From: Dipylidium caninum
Lineage: Eukaryota > Platyhelminthes > Cestoda > Cyclophyllidea > Dipylidiidae
NCBI GenBank assembly: GCA_017562135.1
Contig: QEYB01000448.1
Coordinates: 1,488,001-1,552,000 of the forward strand
Length of the DNA: 64,000 bases
Direction: 5' to 3'
A program made the position numbers and the translations under genes. Each line of letters starts with the position of its first letter. Within the stretch, counting starts at the first letter, position 1. This document shows positions 49,436 through 61,900 of the stretch, one piece after another. The notes under the pieces were generated by a model. The model had not been told where the DNA came from. It saw only the letters and a list, made by a program, of their open reading frames with translations, and ran no database searches.

Positions 49436-52400
49436 CGCCACTAATCTGAGTGTGGACTACCCGCTGATTACAATTATCAAACAGCAAGCAAATGTGTTGT
49501 CTTTCCCGCTGCCATTGGTAATAAGCAATAGGTATGTCATTTTGATCCTAATGATTTCGCAGGTTTTCGTATCATTTGGTCAGCCGGACGCTCTGTCCAT
49601 CTTTTATCGCGCTGAGTGGTCATTATAACAAAAGCGAACAAATAATAGTCGAGCTTTCATCTTTTATGCCTAATGAATCCCGAGCACCTTCATATCATCT
49701 TCGATTGGATGCACTCGACAACTTCGTACTTCAGTAATAATTGGAATTGAACTTTATTTTTCTTGTAGACTGGGTCATACGACAAATTTGATAATTACTC
49801 CATCCGAACCGCAGTATTTTCTGTTTTCTTTCCCTAAGGACATCCACTCAGTACTTGTTCATGTTCATTCAACGGACAGACTGTGCATGATTGTATCTGT
49901 TCAGGCCGCAAAAGTATGTCGCTTTCTTAAAATCTGATGTTCTTACCAAGTGCCCCGTGGCAGATATTTTAGATACCGTTAAGTTTTCTGGGATTTACCA
50001 AACCGTGACGACTCTCGGGGCAATAACTGTCAGTGTATGCTTTGTATACACCAATTTTATTTCTTAGAAACTTGAGCAAAACGACACAGAATTCCTTATC
50101 GTGCTAGTTTTGAAACCCGAGGATAGTGACTGCGGCCGTTCTTCACCAAGTGAATGTTTATTCATTGACTACCCTTTCACTATCTGTTTTGAGTATTTTT
50201 AGTATGTTTCTCTAATTTCAGTAAATGACTAAAACATTTTTCTGTACTTTCAGTTATCAAACCTGGAGGTCGGTCCCCCAACCGAGTCAAAAATATTTCA
50301 ATAATAGTGACCCCTAGTCTTAACGGTACGCTTAATTCAGAATCTTATTAATACAGATACCCGAAAATACCAATTAGATCAAAATATAAAATTTTCTTCC
50401 TATCCTCATGAATTTGATTACTGACATCCACTCGAGTACTTGCAGCATATGTTTTGAGAGCCTACAATACTAATTGTACATTTTGTTCTTCGTGAAGGAA
50501 TAATGATTGGTGTTTATGTGCTTGCATTATTTTCAAAATTCTCATTAAGTATCAAATAGATTAGAACATTGACGTGTTATAACAACTTTACTATTTTCAG
50601 GTTATCACTACTACTTGCCAATCTTCGGGGCGGTAGGAATTTATTTCGTATTTTTACATCGCTACGGCAGTAATTATCCTTGTTTACCCTTCCTAGTAAG
50701 TGCTAATCTATTGCTCTTATTCCCTACACTGTCCACTTTATTGATTCTTTACTATTTTAACTATAGTGATAGGCATGTTCGTCATTATCTGAGTAAGTTT
50801 CTCATTTGAAAATAACGTTTTTTCTCATTTTGAACAAAACAGTTTATGGCAACATCACTCTCATGTAATTGTACTAATGCATACGTTTGACATTCCCCTA
50901 GAGTCTTTTACGCGTGTGAGTCTCCACTATGATCGTCGAAAGGCACCGGATGTATTTCCCTCACCACGGTCAACTATTACCTGCCAAATAATCCCATCGT
51001 CTTACACCTATTTGCCCTCCAATGAGGCTACAACTCGACCGCGCCGGGTGTTCGATACTAGCTCCCCCCCATCTTTCGTGCCAGAGACCTCCTCTTCTAC
51101 GTTAACGTCTGCTGATACCCCTTCACATCGGAGTCCGCATCCACCTGCTCCACTTTCCCACGGCCTCTTTAGTTCTTCCTCATCTTCTGACCTCAATGAC
51201 GTCGGTGATGACTCCATTCGTCTGCAGTCTGCAACCCGGTACAAGTCTAGGAAGTTTCAACATCCGCAGCAAACTTCTTTGCCTCCTAGGAGGTCCAATA
51301 ACAAACATCACCGCCGTAGTATGAGCTATGGTAGCACCCGAGAAATGAGCCAGAATTGTGTATCGGGGCAGGTAAAACGGTGTTCCGCTTGCTCGAGGAT
51401 CAGTCTTGATCTCGAAAGAAACATTGGTGCAAGTGTGATCTGTAGTAACGTCAGGGAATTTCCGCCAGTGCAACAGATAAATGAGGGTCTAGAGTCCCAC
51501 CCAAACCAAACTGACACTCGCAAAGGTAGTCATGTCTACTCCCATACTGTGAGTATTTAAACGCATTTTTGGTGTGTAATTATTTTTTGACATTTTTTAT
51601 ACAAAAAGCCTTTTATTTCCTTCATATGCATTGTTTTTACCCCTTTTAGCGAGTTCTTTTTGTGTCAGACCTTGCACGCAAACGTTATTCTACACTGGAT
51701 AGGAAGTATCTTCTCTACTTTTGGTGAGTTTTGTGCTTTCCTCGGGAAAGGACGACAAAGCTGCACTTTGTTTTATTCATTTTTTTTCAGGTGGTATAAA
51801 TATTGTTCTTCCTATTAAAGTAACCGGTAATGTATTTGCAATTCACGTAGGATGTTTATAACTTCCTTTCTACTTCTTGTTTTATTTGTGTCTCCGCAAC
51901 ATTTATCTGTGGAAAGACAAAAATATTTATACTGGTGTTTTGTTAAAATGAGTCGTACTTTCAAGGCAAACACACGTTCTTTACTTACTTCTTTGAGGTG
52001 AGGCAACTTATAAACACCCCTAATGTTTTAGGTTATTTCTAACACAATATTTAGACATACAATTCGTCAAATTTTTTGTTGTGTTATTTCTACGGGTTAC
52101 TTTTGTGTTTTAGGTATCTAATCATCATTTCAATTTTCTACGGTCTACCCGTTGTCCAGCTGGTCATGACATACCAAAAAGTAAACTCTATTTTCATCAT
52201 ACCTCTTAGGCCTATTTCCATTCTTATTGCAAGTAGATTGCCATATATTCATTCTTTCGGTAGTGATTCTTTGGAAGATTGAGGCCACTGACAATAAGCA
52301 ACGTATTTTGACTTCTAATGATTTACTTTTTACAGGAAAAGGCCATGTTTGTGTAGTCTAACTGTTTGACTTTTTATGCAAATTTACACCTAAACCATGC

Positions 52401-55400
52401 TTTATCTATAACCTTCTCTCAAAAGCGACATTAGAGTGATTGTTTATGTAGATCATGGTCTGCCTGTTTTTCGTTTAGAAGGTTACATTCATTTACCCTC
52501 CGCAATTTATGGCGTGATTCACGAACAGTTGCACAATTACATTTTTTCATGATAAGCCTCATGATCCCCGGTTTACTCTTATTAATGTGGATATTTTCCT
52601 CTTTATTGCACCATTGGCGAGGGTTAAATTCCATTTTTCCGCGTCTTACAGGCCCTCCATGATACCGGTAACGAGGATATATGCTATTATAATTTTGAGT
52701 GCGCTCATCCTCTCGGTGTTTTCACTGCCTTTAACAACATCATCTCCAACATCGGCTACGTAATGCTCGGTCTACTCTTCCTCGGACTTACTGCTCGACG
52801 GTAAGTTTTGTTTTTCAGTGATAATTTTCCCCGGAGTCTCATATTGAGTAGCTTACTGAGCGTCTATTTTTAGCACACTCGGCATCGATCTATATTTCGT
52901 TTCCAATGTGTTTTCCATTGATGATTCTTTTGAATACAATTTTGGGCCTCAACGTCGAAAGCATAGACTAATAATTAATGTTAATAGTATTGGAATGTTT
53001 TACATGACTGTGATTTTTTTCCTTCAGATGTTCAGTATCACTGTTATAAATTATTCCTAATTTCACACTTAATAATATGTGCTTTTAGCAAACCTTACAT
53101 TATCAGGTTGCAAATTTAGCAGTCACTTTGAATTACACGCGATCCAGTAGTTTTTGTCTCTGTTGTAGTCATCTTATACATCGACGCGACAAAAAATTCG
53201 GGTTGCATTTTGATCAGGTGAGCTATCAACGTCTCCGCCTGTCTCTCTAATCTCCTCTTCCTATTTCCATTCTTTTCATCGGATTTCTGTCATATTCAGT
53301 ATCCGAACTCAACGACGGTACAATGCATGCATTTGTAGTCGTTCCTCTTTGTGCTATCTGCTTTTGTTGTCGTAGCCAGTTGTTTTTCCCATATTTGTAT
53401 CTGTATTCGGTTCGGGCTGATTAATAGTTATCTTGCTTCAATTCCTGTCAGTGTTTCGGTAGTGTAAAACTCCTAATTCGAGTTTACTTTGTGTTTCATG
53501 TACGTTGCCACTGTGCCTGCGCTTGCGTATTCAGTGCGTTATACTAGTTCGACACATACAGCTTCTCTGAAACTGATGCTTCTAGCTATTTTGCCGGTGG
53601 TTGTCCTCTCGCCTAAGACGCATTATCTGCCGCAATGGCAGCTGGAGCAGCACTGGTGCTGTGAACTTCACGGGCGAGATATTGGCTAAGAGGTCGGGGG
53701 GTGCCCCTTCTATCGCCTTCTCTACCACTCCGGTGATCACCGTCATACGCTCCGAGACCCGTCGTATCTATTTGCGTTTTTTCCTGTCCTGTTGCCGTAA
53801 GCTTCCAGCAGAGACAGTCGACAGTTATTCTCCCAATGAGGCGACTATCATCCCCTTAAACGATCACCCAGACAATGATGAGGATGATGTTGCGAAAAGA
53901 GAATCGGTAGCGTAGCTATCGCTGCTTTTTTATTGTCGCATATTTATAGCAGAATTTTACGTTTTCTTCTTAACGAATCGAGCTTTTACGAACCTATGAT
54001 TTTTTTGCAGACTCATGGAATACCTCAGCATTATGGTCTCTTTTATGCGATGGGTCTAGCCTTGACCATGGAAGGTCTGCTTAGTGCCTGCTACCATGTC
54101 TGTCCAAGTTTTTCGAACTTTCAGTTTGGTATGTCAATTTTGTTATAATCAATTTTGCCATCTTTACTCACCTAAGTTGCTTTAATTTGTTTTTCGGATT
54201 AATTTATTAAGTAGTCGAACTCATTGCATAGTATATAATGCTTCCCCTCCAAAAAGAGAGGAATTTCTCTGATACTTAGTTGCTTTTATTCGCGAAGAAC
54301 TATACCAGGTTGGTGTTAGCTGTTGTGTAAGTAAATTGGAAAAGTATAGTCTTCAATTTATACCTGCTATCAGCGACCTCATACGTTTTAACAATATATT
54401 CACAATATAACGTGGTTTGATTTTGTGGTACTGTCACAAATACAGGGTATCGGCGAGTTTTCATATACTTTCTTTATCATTTCTTTAATTCCAGACACCG
54501 CCTACATGTACATATTAGCGCTGATTTTGATGTTGAAGATATATCAAACACGACATCCAGATATAAATGCGTCTGCTCATTCGGCCTATATGGTCATGGC
54601 CGTGGTTATTTTAGCAGGCGTTACCGGTGTGGCAAGTTTCATTTTTCGCCTTATATGTATAACTTCGCAAGTCCTTGCTTTCTTACAACGAGCGTACAAA
54701 TAATTCAGTGGGAAGTTGTTGATTGGCTACTGAAATTGGAGCTAGGAGAAGCTCAAGTGTATTTTTAGACACGTTGGGTGGTAGCAGGGTTATAGTTGAC
54801 AGCAGATTTTAGTTAAACTATCCCTTAATGGGAAGACGATATTTTTATGACGAATAAGCACGGACTTCCGGTCAATAGAACTAGTAGCGTTTTTTTTCCT
54901 TCATAGACATAAAACACCAGTTAACTAGATAATTTAGCTCTTGGTTGTAGTTTTCGACAACCTAAAGAGCGAGTAATACAAACTATCCTTGGAATGGATA
55001 TCTGTTGTTAATGTGGCTTTAGGTAAAAATTGGTATGATAATATTCATGTGTTGCGCTAGTTGTAGATTGTTCTTCTTCTTAGCTCTATGGAGGGGAGAC
55101 TTTCTGGGTGCTTTTTACAATCGTCTTTTTGACAATGAGCGTTTGGCTGACTGCTGAAATCTACTACATGGGACAGTGGAATTTTGGTAGCCTACTTCAA
55201 AATTTTGTACTGCTTTCATTGTCAATCCCTTCAACATCTCTTACTCTAATCATAACCGTGTTTTGCTTTACTTGAACGTCTCTGATTTAATGTGCGTATT
55301 TATGAGATTCACAAACGCAGAAACTAAGATACTGGATGTTTGTATCCACGTGGTTTAGCTTGGTGGATTTATGGTCTTCTTCTTTATCACAAAGATATAT

Positions 55401-56462
55401 GTCTTCCAAGACGCCTCTATCATTTGATCCGTTCTGATGGGATCCATTGTTTAACGCCAAAGTACATGGAGCGCATGCTTCTCCTTCTGGTCGCCAATTG
55501 TGTCAATATTGGAATGTAAGTAGGTATTTTCATTCCCCGGTACAGCTTTATCATAATGCCTTTTCACCACCCTAACGCCACCGCTAGTGTCTTATGGTAA
55601 CAAGAAATCTTGCAAGCTTCCTTTCATTCGTATGTCAGAACAGACACCGTTTTCGACTATCCGAATTGGTGTTATTAATATACCTTTCAATGTCTTTACG
55701 TACTGTGTCTTACTGTCATCGAGGTAGATGTTCCTAGCCTTGCACTTAATTATGTAATAAAATTAATACGTTTCTTGTTTACTTTGTAGGGCTACCTTTG
55801 GGTTGTTCACGAGACCTAGAGACTTTTCTTCATTCCTCCTCTCTATCTTCATGATTAATCTACTCATGTACTACTTCTTCTACGTAATCATGAAGGTAAA
55901 TCAGTATGCGAGGAGAATTCTCTGATTTTATTTATCTGTTTTAAACCCATAAACCGCTCCTTCGACAACTCCACTCAGTAGAAATATCCTCCTTTTAGTG
56001 CCGCTTTCGAGAACGCTTTCATTGTATCCCCCTGTTATACATTCTCCTCGCGTGTGTCACCTGGAGCTCCGCTATCTACTTTTTCATCCAACACTCCACC
56101 ACCTGGGAGGTAAAATCGTCCAAATGAAATTCTTACACAACGATTGCGGACCATTTAGCGCGCTATTAAAACTATTTTAGAAGTTTACTTCGAAAAAGCC
56201 ATATTTTTGCGTTTACAGGTTACTCCGGCCCAATCACGAGCTTTGAACCAACCATGCATCTTTCTCGGCTTTTACGATGTTCACGACGTCTGGCATTTCC
56301 TCTCCTCTACTTCCATGTTCTTCTCTTTCATGGTAAAGTGAAACCTTTACGTAGACCAACAAGACTGTTCTCATTCTAACGAGTTGCACCCTATTTCAGT
56401 CGATCATGACCCTCGACGACGATTTAATCAACACACCCAGGAACAAAATACCGGTCTTTTGA
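49436..56462 (+). CDS. SID1 transmembrane family protein (SIDT/SID-1)
   Basis: Multipass protein of the SID-1/SIDT family, which moves double-stranded RNA and/or lipids across plasma or lysosomal membranes. Exons: 49436-49531, 49563-49733, 49769-49913, 49951-50034, 50068-50149, 50254-50325, 50601-50792, 50902-51548, 51650-51723, 52114-52180, 52652-52800, 53169-53217, 53586-53906 (weak), 54011-54128, 54495-54628, 55084-55186, 55359-55515, 55790-55895, 55999-56109, 56219-56332, 56400-56462. Phases close; about 1017 residues plus a missing N-terminus. Extracellular beta domain: [31 protein letters not shown]. Core: [91 protein letters not shown]. It ends [16 protein letters not shown], like vertebrate SIDTs. 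A Ser-rich cytoplasmic loop of about 200 residues is encoded by 50902-51548. The signal-peptide exon was not found. Confidence 0.93.
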
Positions 56463-56524
56463 TTCTTCTTATTATCAGAAATATTTCCATGACCCTCGCG
56501 ACAAATCTTTGTTACATTTTCCCA

Positions 56525-56530
56525 AATAAA
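56525..56530 (+). terminator. AATAAA poly(A) signal of the SID-1 gene
   Basis: Plus-strand AATAAA, 62 nt after the SID-1 stop codon. Confidence 0.65.
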
Positions 56531-56586
56531 AAGCCACATCGTAAATATTACACTTTTTTTAAATTCATGGTTAAGTTTGCATGTCC

Positions 56587-56592
56587 TTTATT
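56587..56592 (-). terminator. AATAAA poly(A) signal of the FAM8A1-like gene
   Basis: Minus-strand AATAAA, 35 nt beyond the FAM8A1-like stop codon. It faces the SID-1 signal 56 bp away, so the two convergent transcripts must end almost back to back. Confidence 0.65.
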
Positions 56593-56627
56593 CTTCATCG
56601 TTCCCACTGTTATGTAACGATGTTTTC

Positions 56628-58067
56628 TCACTCTGGCTGGATTATCTCAGGGAGCTTGACGACGATGGTGCCTGCTAGAAGATCATAACTGAAAACAGGA
56701 TCTCCCGTAAGGAATATTTGTAGCAGAGAAGACCATATGCCGGCATTTTTCAACACTGCCCTAACGAAGGCTCTGAGGTAACAAAGCAAGCGGGTTAATT
56801 TACAAACTAAATTTTAGTAGTACTACTGGTGTGTGGTGCTAATTTGTATTTTTTCCATAACGGGGCCATACCTGTAGAGCCCAGGATTGCCGGCTGGCAT
56901 TATGTCGACCGCGTCGGGTAAGTTTACGCGATGAGTGCAGGAGAGTATTCGGAGGTTTAATAAATACTTCCCAAGGGAGCATCCTCCAGGTTCGAAATCG
57001 AATGTTGGTTTACTCACAATATAAATCTGCAATAGTGGTTGTCAAATCATTTACAATACCTCAAATATTAGCCAGAGCACGAGACCAATAGCATCGGGTA
57101 GATTAGACTGGTCGTTTTGACTAGAAAGCATAACTCCATCGTGGAGCCGTTTCAAGCTGAAGTTCCCGTTACCTCGCACGACGTCAAGGAAAATTTCTGT
57201 CATTGAGTAAAGTGCCATTAGGATACGATAGCCAGGAATGAGGCTAAAAATCTCTTGCGGGAAAAAATTAATAAATTTACTACTCGTTGATAAATGAAAT
57301 TAAAGACCTTACTGGAAGTCGTCCGGTTCTGCCATAAAGAAAACAAGGATTACTTTGAGAATGAAAACGATGGTAATGTCGACTATCTCCGCCAAGAGAC
57401 GAGACGTGAGGGAAGGGAGTCGGAAGCGTGAGTCTGCACCGGTGAAACAATTTCAACGGTGTAAGAATCTCATCGTCACACTCGTAATGCCAGATAGAAA
57501 TTGTTTAATTTTTACAGATGTGAGAGCGCTTAGGTGAATCACTCAACACCGTCAAACTGCGTCGGGGAGATGCGTCAGGATTTCCTGGCCAGTGTTTTTA
57601 ATCCACAGACGAGGTGAATCTATGGAATTTAGTCTACAGACGGGCTGCAAGCTATCCAATTTGGATTAACACGTGATGTTATAGGGACTTCGTGAAAGGA
57701 CTTAACAAAGCGATAAAAAAACATTACTATTTCACTTACAGTTCATGTGATGACTCGGACTTCGAGCGTCACCAATCTCATGTGTCGCATTTCGAAATAG
57801 AGGGCTGGACTCTACTTCGGGACGAGTAACATTTAATTGATTCGCCATGTACAGGTTGTTCGTTTCTACTGTGATCCAAAACTGTTTGAGAGTATTATTA
57901 AGAACATAATAGCAGTTCTGAGTCCGAATCTTTTCTTTCTCCACCCATTCTGCCAGTTTGGCATAAAATTCCTCATGAGCAACACTCGACATTCCGAACA
58001 AAAGGTCGTTCGAAAGGCTTGGCGGCCTTCCGAGAATCACTGATTCAATCAAACAAGCCTTCTGCAT
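56628..58067 (-). CDS. FAM8A1: FAM8A1-like RDD-domain membrane protein
   Basis: ER membrane protein with an RDD domain; in vertebrates FAM8A1 is a cofactor of the HRD1 ubiquitin-ligase complex in ERAD. Exons 58067-57740, 57433-57313, 57243-57060, 57026-56872, 56772-56628 join in phase to 310 residues. The N-terminal region has EEFYAKLAEWVEKEK, in the place of the EYSRQVHEWL segment of vertebrate FAM8A1. The RDD domain starts RLPSLTSRLLAEIVDITIVF (helix 1, with the conserved R..AE.VD), then a helix in DAIGLVLWLIFE, the loop GGCSLGKYLLNLRILSC and the last helix, ending SYDLLAGTIVVKLPE. The human disordered Pro/Ala-rich N-terminus is not seen; the ATG at 58067 is the first in frame and an upstream exon is possible. 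Introns are 306, 69, 33 and 99 nt. Convergent with SID-1; the stop codons are 165 bp apart. Confidence 0.9.
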
Positions 58068-58955
58068 TCAGACTGGAGTATCTATTCAGCACGTTCCTGT
58101 TTCATAACGCTGTTAAGCTGGCAATTACCGGAATATGGAGCGCGACTTACAGACATCCATATTAAGTGCCTGGCAAAAGATGACGGTTAGGAAACGTGCT
58201 TTATGCGATGGCTATCAAACAGCATTCGTCGTGGTATATCCGTGCAAGTAGTTATCGATTCCTTGAAGCCTGGGTTAACTTTTTGGTTCTCTCTTTACAC
58301 ATTTTATCTAGGTACACAATACAGTCAGTGATTCGAGATGTAACAGGTGAAACATTTTAGTGAATTGGTCGACCAGGCTGTCTGATAAACAGGGTCCTCC
58401 GTTATAGCTTTTTTGATTACATTCAGTATGATTTATGGGAAACGATTTTCCGGCTTTTACGCCATGTCAGCTGTTTTTTATAATTTTATCCTCGTATTAA
58501 ACCGTTGTAATAGGTATGGGAGTTAATTTAATTCACACTTCGCATTAGACTTGAACCTCACGTAATCCACTTAAACAATTTTGATAGTTTGAAACGTGTG
58601 TTTTTCGTTGTGCGTCTTGTGGCGTCACTGCGATCTCTGCTGGTGCGGCACGATTGTCTTCGTGTCTTTTCTCTTTGGTCTGATGCGTGGAATATTCTAA
58701 ATGCTTGGTGTTTTTCCTTGAAAATTTGATTTAATTTGTCAGATTCTGCATGCGCTTAAAGTAAATGTTGTATCTGGCTCAATTGCTTTGTATTTTCATC
58801 ACGTTCTTCGCCTCCATATTTCATACACTTCTTATTCTTCAAATAGTTCCTAAATATGTTTTCTTATATCTAATCGGTCGCATTGTGGCTGACATACGTC
58901 CACACGCTTTACTTATTGTGATTTTTGCTGTGAAGCAATTTTTTGCCACATAGAA
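58068..58955. other. Intergenic region between FAM8A1-like (-) and lamin (+)
   Basis: AT-rich, presumably with the divergent promoters and 5' UTRs. A plus-strand open stretch at 58765-58953 is hydrophobic but is cut off from the lamin frame and looks like chance. No TATA box in a convincing position was seen. Confidence 0.5.
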
Positions 58956-61900
58956 ATGTCGGCACGTTCGAAGAAGTCTAAACAATCTCAGCCAATACAA
59001 GAAAAAGCGGCCACACCTAAAAAGTCCGAGCGTTCTCGCACTCTTTCGGCATCTTTCAGTATTCCCGTGTCTGAAGAGGCAGACCATCGATCGCCTAGTC
59101 CTCTTAACATCAGCCGGGTTGACGAAAAAGAGGAATTGGCACACTTGAATGATAGACTTGCTTCTTACATTGATTACGTACGCAAGTTAGAACGTGACAA
59201 GGAATGTCTGACTCGACGCATATCAACAATTTCCGAGGAGCGTCTCTCTCAAGCCGATGAGGCAAGGAAGACCTACGAGAAGGAAATATCTTCGTTGCGT
59301 CGCCTTGTTGATGATCTGGCTAGGGATAAGGCGGCTCGGGAGATCGAACTGAAAAAACACGTTGATGTGGCTAATGAATCAAAGTCAAAACTTAGCAAAC
59401 GCGATATTGAAATACGTAATCTTCAACGTAAAGTTGATACACTGGAACGTGATGTTGCTGCATACAAGCAAAATCACGACCGATTTCAACAACTCTTACC
59501 TGAGTACGATGAGATGGAAAAGAGGTTAGAGGCAACGCGCAAAGGCCTTGAGGCTGAGACGATTTTGCGCACAGATCTCGAGAACAAAGTTGCTAGTTTG
59601 AGAGAAGAACTAGATTTTAAGGATCGTTTATTCCAAGAAGAACACTCAAAACTTGTAATGCGCACTCTTACTGTCGAGGAGGAAATTGAAGACAGAAAGG
59701 CTGCGGAGTTTGAGTCGCGCTTAGCTGATGAACTTCAGGCCTATAGGCAACAAACTTATGATGAATTACAGCAATATCGGGTTCAAATGGAGACCACGTT
59801 CCAGGTGAATTGTATCCGGCGTTTTTTGGTCTTTTTGTTGGATTATGCGTTTTTTCTAATGAACTGACTGTTCTACTGGGTTGCTGCTGATTACTTTCCC
59901 ATTTTATAGTCGGGATTATATCGTTTCCTCTCACTTTGTGTTTATTTATCATTTTATGAAGACAAAACTGGAGCAGTTGCAACAAGCCAATTCGGAGGCC
60001 AGCAAGGATAGCAGTAGACTAAATGACGAGCTGTTATGTATGCGCCGGCGTTGTGATGACCTTTGCCATGATTTGGCCAGGAAAACGCGAGAGGTGGATC
60101 TATTACAGAACCGTGTTCACGACCTCGAGAATCTGCTTACTAAGGCACACGATGACTATCAATCCCAACTGGCATCCGAGCGTGAGGAAATTAAGCGCTT
60201 AAAAGCTGAGTTGGAGCAAAGGTTCACCGATTTCACCGACCTCATGAATACGAAAGTCGCTCTGGATCAGGAGATTCTTATGTACCGCAAAATGCTTGAG
60301 GGTGAGGAGTCACGGTGAGTCATTATTTCGATCACACTATTTAAGTTCGTCTTTAAATTATTAACAATAGTTACTTGTAAGATCGGACGGAATGTCTTGA
60401 ATGTAGTAGAGAGAGCTGTTATGTGTCATACAACCTTGGTTAATGAGGCTCACGGGTAAATAGGTTTCTATAAATCTTTTACTCATTCCAATGGAATGAA
60501 TTCTGCTATCGGTCATTTTGCCTTTGTTATGGTAAGTGGAAATTAAATCTGATGCCCTTACAAATTACAAAAAAATTTTTTGCTCTGGGCTATTCGTCCA
60601 ATGTAGTCTTCTCATTGAACTCCCGTTGCCCTACCATGTATATCTGGGGAATTTCGTAGCGGTAGCCTCATAGCGTGAGAGAAGCTTTCCTGCTCCTGCG
60701 CCTGTGCGGACGTGCACGCGGGCCCGGCGGTTGGGCCGGCGGCGGCGCGCACATGAGGGCCCAGGGTGACTCACTGCCCGTACACGCGCAGATGCGCCTG
60801 TGTTGCCATGGCGGAGGACGCCGTCTCAGCACCGGTGACGACGATGAGGTGCTGACGGTGCCGGTTTGCCGTAAAAATAGGCTCTACCTTCATCAGGTTT
60901 GAACACGTCGTCGATGCCATTGATTTTGACAAGTTGAGGTCTCATCGCCTTTGTGAAAGGGCGTTCATTCCCCCAAATTTGTGGGCGATTTTCACGAAGC
61001 ACCAAAAGATTGATGAAATAAAACAATCTCGCCCTGACCGTTAATGCATACTTCGGACAGTTTCGTATTTTGCCGCTCGTAATATATAAAATAACCTTTA
61101 TTTCAAAAACCACTAATTAAACAGCCATACTTCCGTTCTAAGATAAATTCTGGATTTCCATGCATTCATTCTAAAAACGATTCCACTATGTTTTTTTTTC
61201 TCTTCTAGACTACATCTCGCCTCCCCGAAACGATCGAGTCCATTCGGAGGTGGGTTCGTGGGTGCCAAGAGGCGCCGACTCGAATCTGGTGACGATGTAG
61301 ACGACGATTCGAGTACGTCAAGCTCCCAGTTCGCCTTCCGTGTGTCGACTTCCGCCGTCGGGGACATCGAGTTCACTGCCGATCAGGACGGTTCCGGAAA
61401 GTGGGTGAAATTGATCAACGTTGCAAAACACGTGAGTTCTCCTTTGAAATTTCACATTCATTTTCAAATCTCCCACGCGCTTCAAATTTCCTGTAAATGA
61501 GGAATAGTTAGTACTCAAAACAACAATTCTGATTGTTGTTGATTTTAAACTATTTGATTAGGTTGTAGGTTTGTTTTTTCTTCAATCCAATTATTTCTTA
61601 GACTGAATCATTTCCACATCGCGAGGTTTGTTTGAAGAACGTTTTGAAAGTTTTAAAGCATGATAAACCACAAGCAGTTATCCATATTTGTTCCACCCCC
61701 TCAAAATAATGTTATATGTGGGAATAATGCTGGCTTTCTTTGTCTTGACGACGTGTAGGACATGAACATTGGAAATTGGGTCTTAAAACATCAGGCAGAC
61801 GGTGAAGATGTGACTTACAAATTTAGCCGCAATTCCAACCTCAAGCCAGGTAGCACTTGCACTGTAAGTCAACTTTTTCCCGTTAACCTAATTCTTGTAC

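Noticed and set aside
51791..51815. Acceptor-like tttttttcag|GTGG after the SID-1 exon ending at 51723
   Set aside because: In the required phase it hits a stop after nine codons; the acceptor at 52113 gives the conserved FYGLPVVQL helix instead.
52873..52970. Possible SID-1 exon starting [10 protein letters not shown]
   Set aside because: Phase-compatible acceptor, but the sequence does not match the family and no donor keeps the frame; the exon at 53169-53217 joins in phase on both sides.
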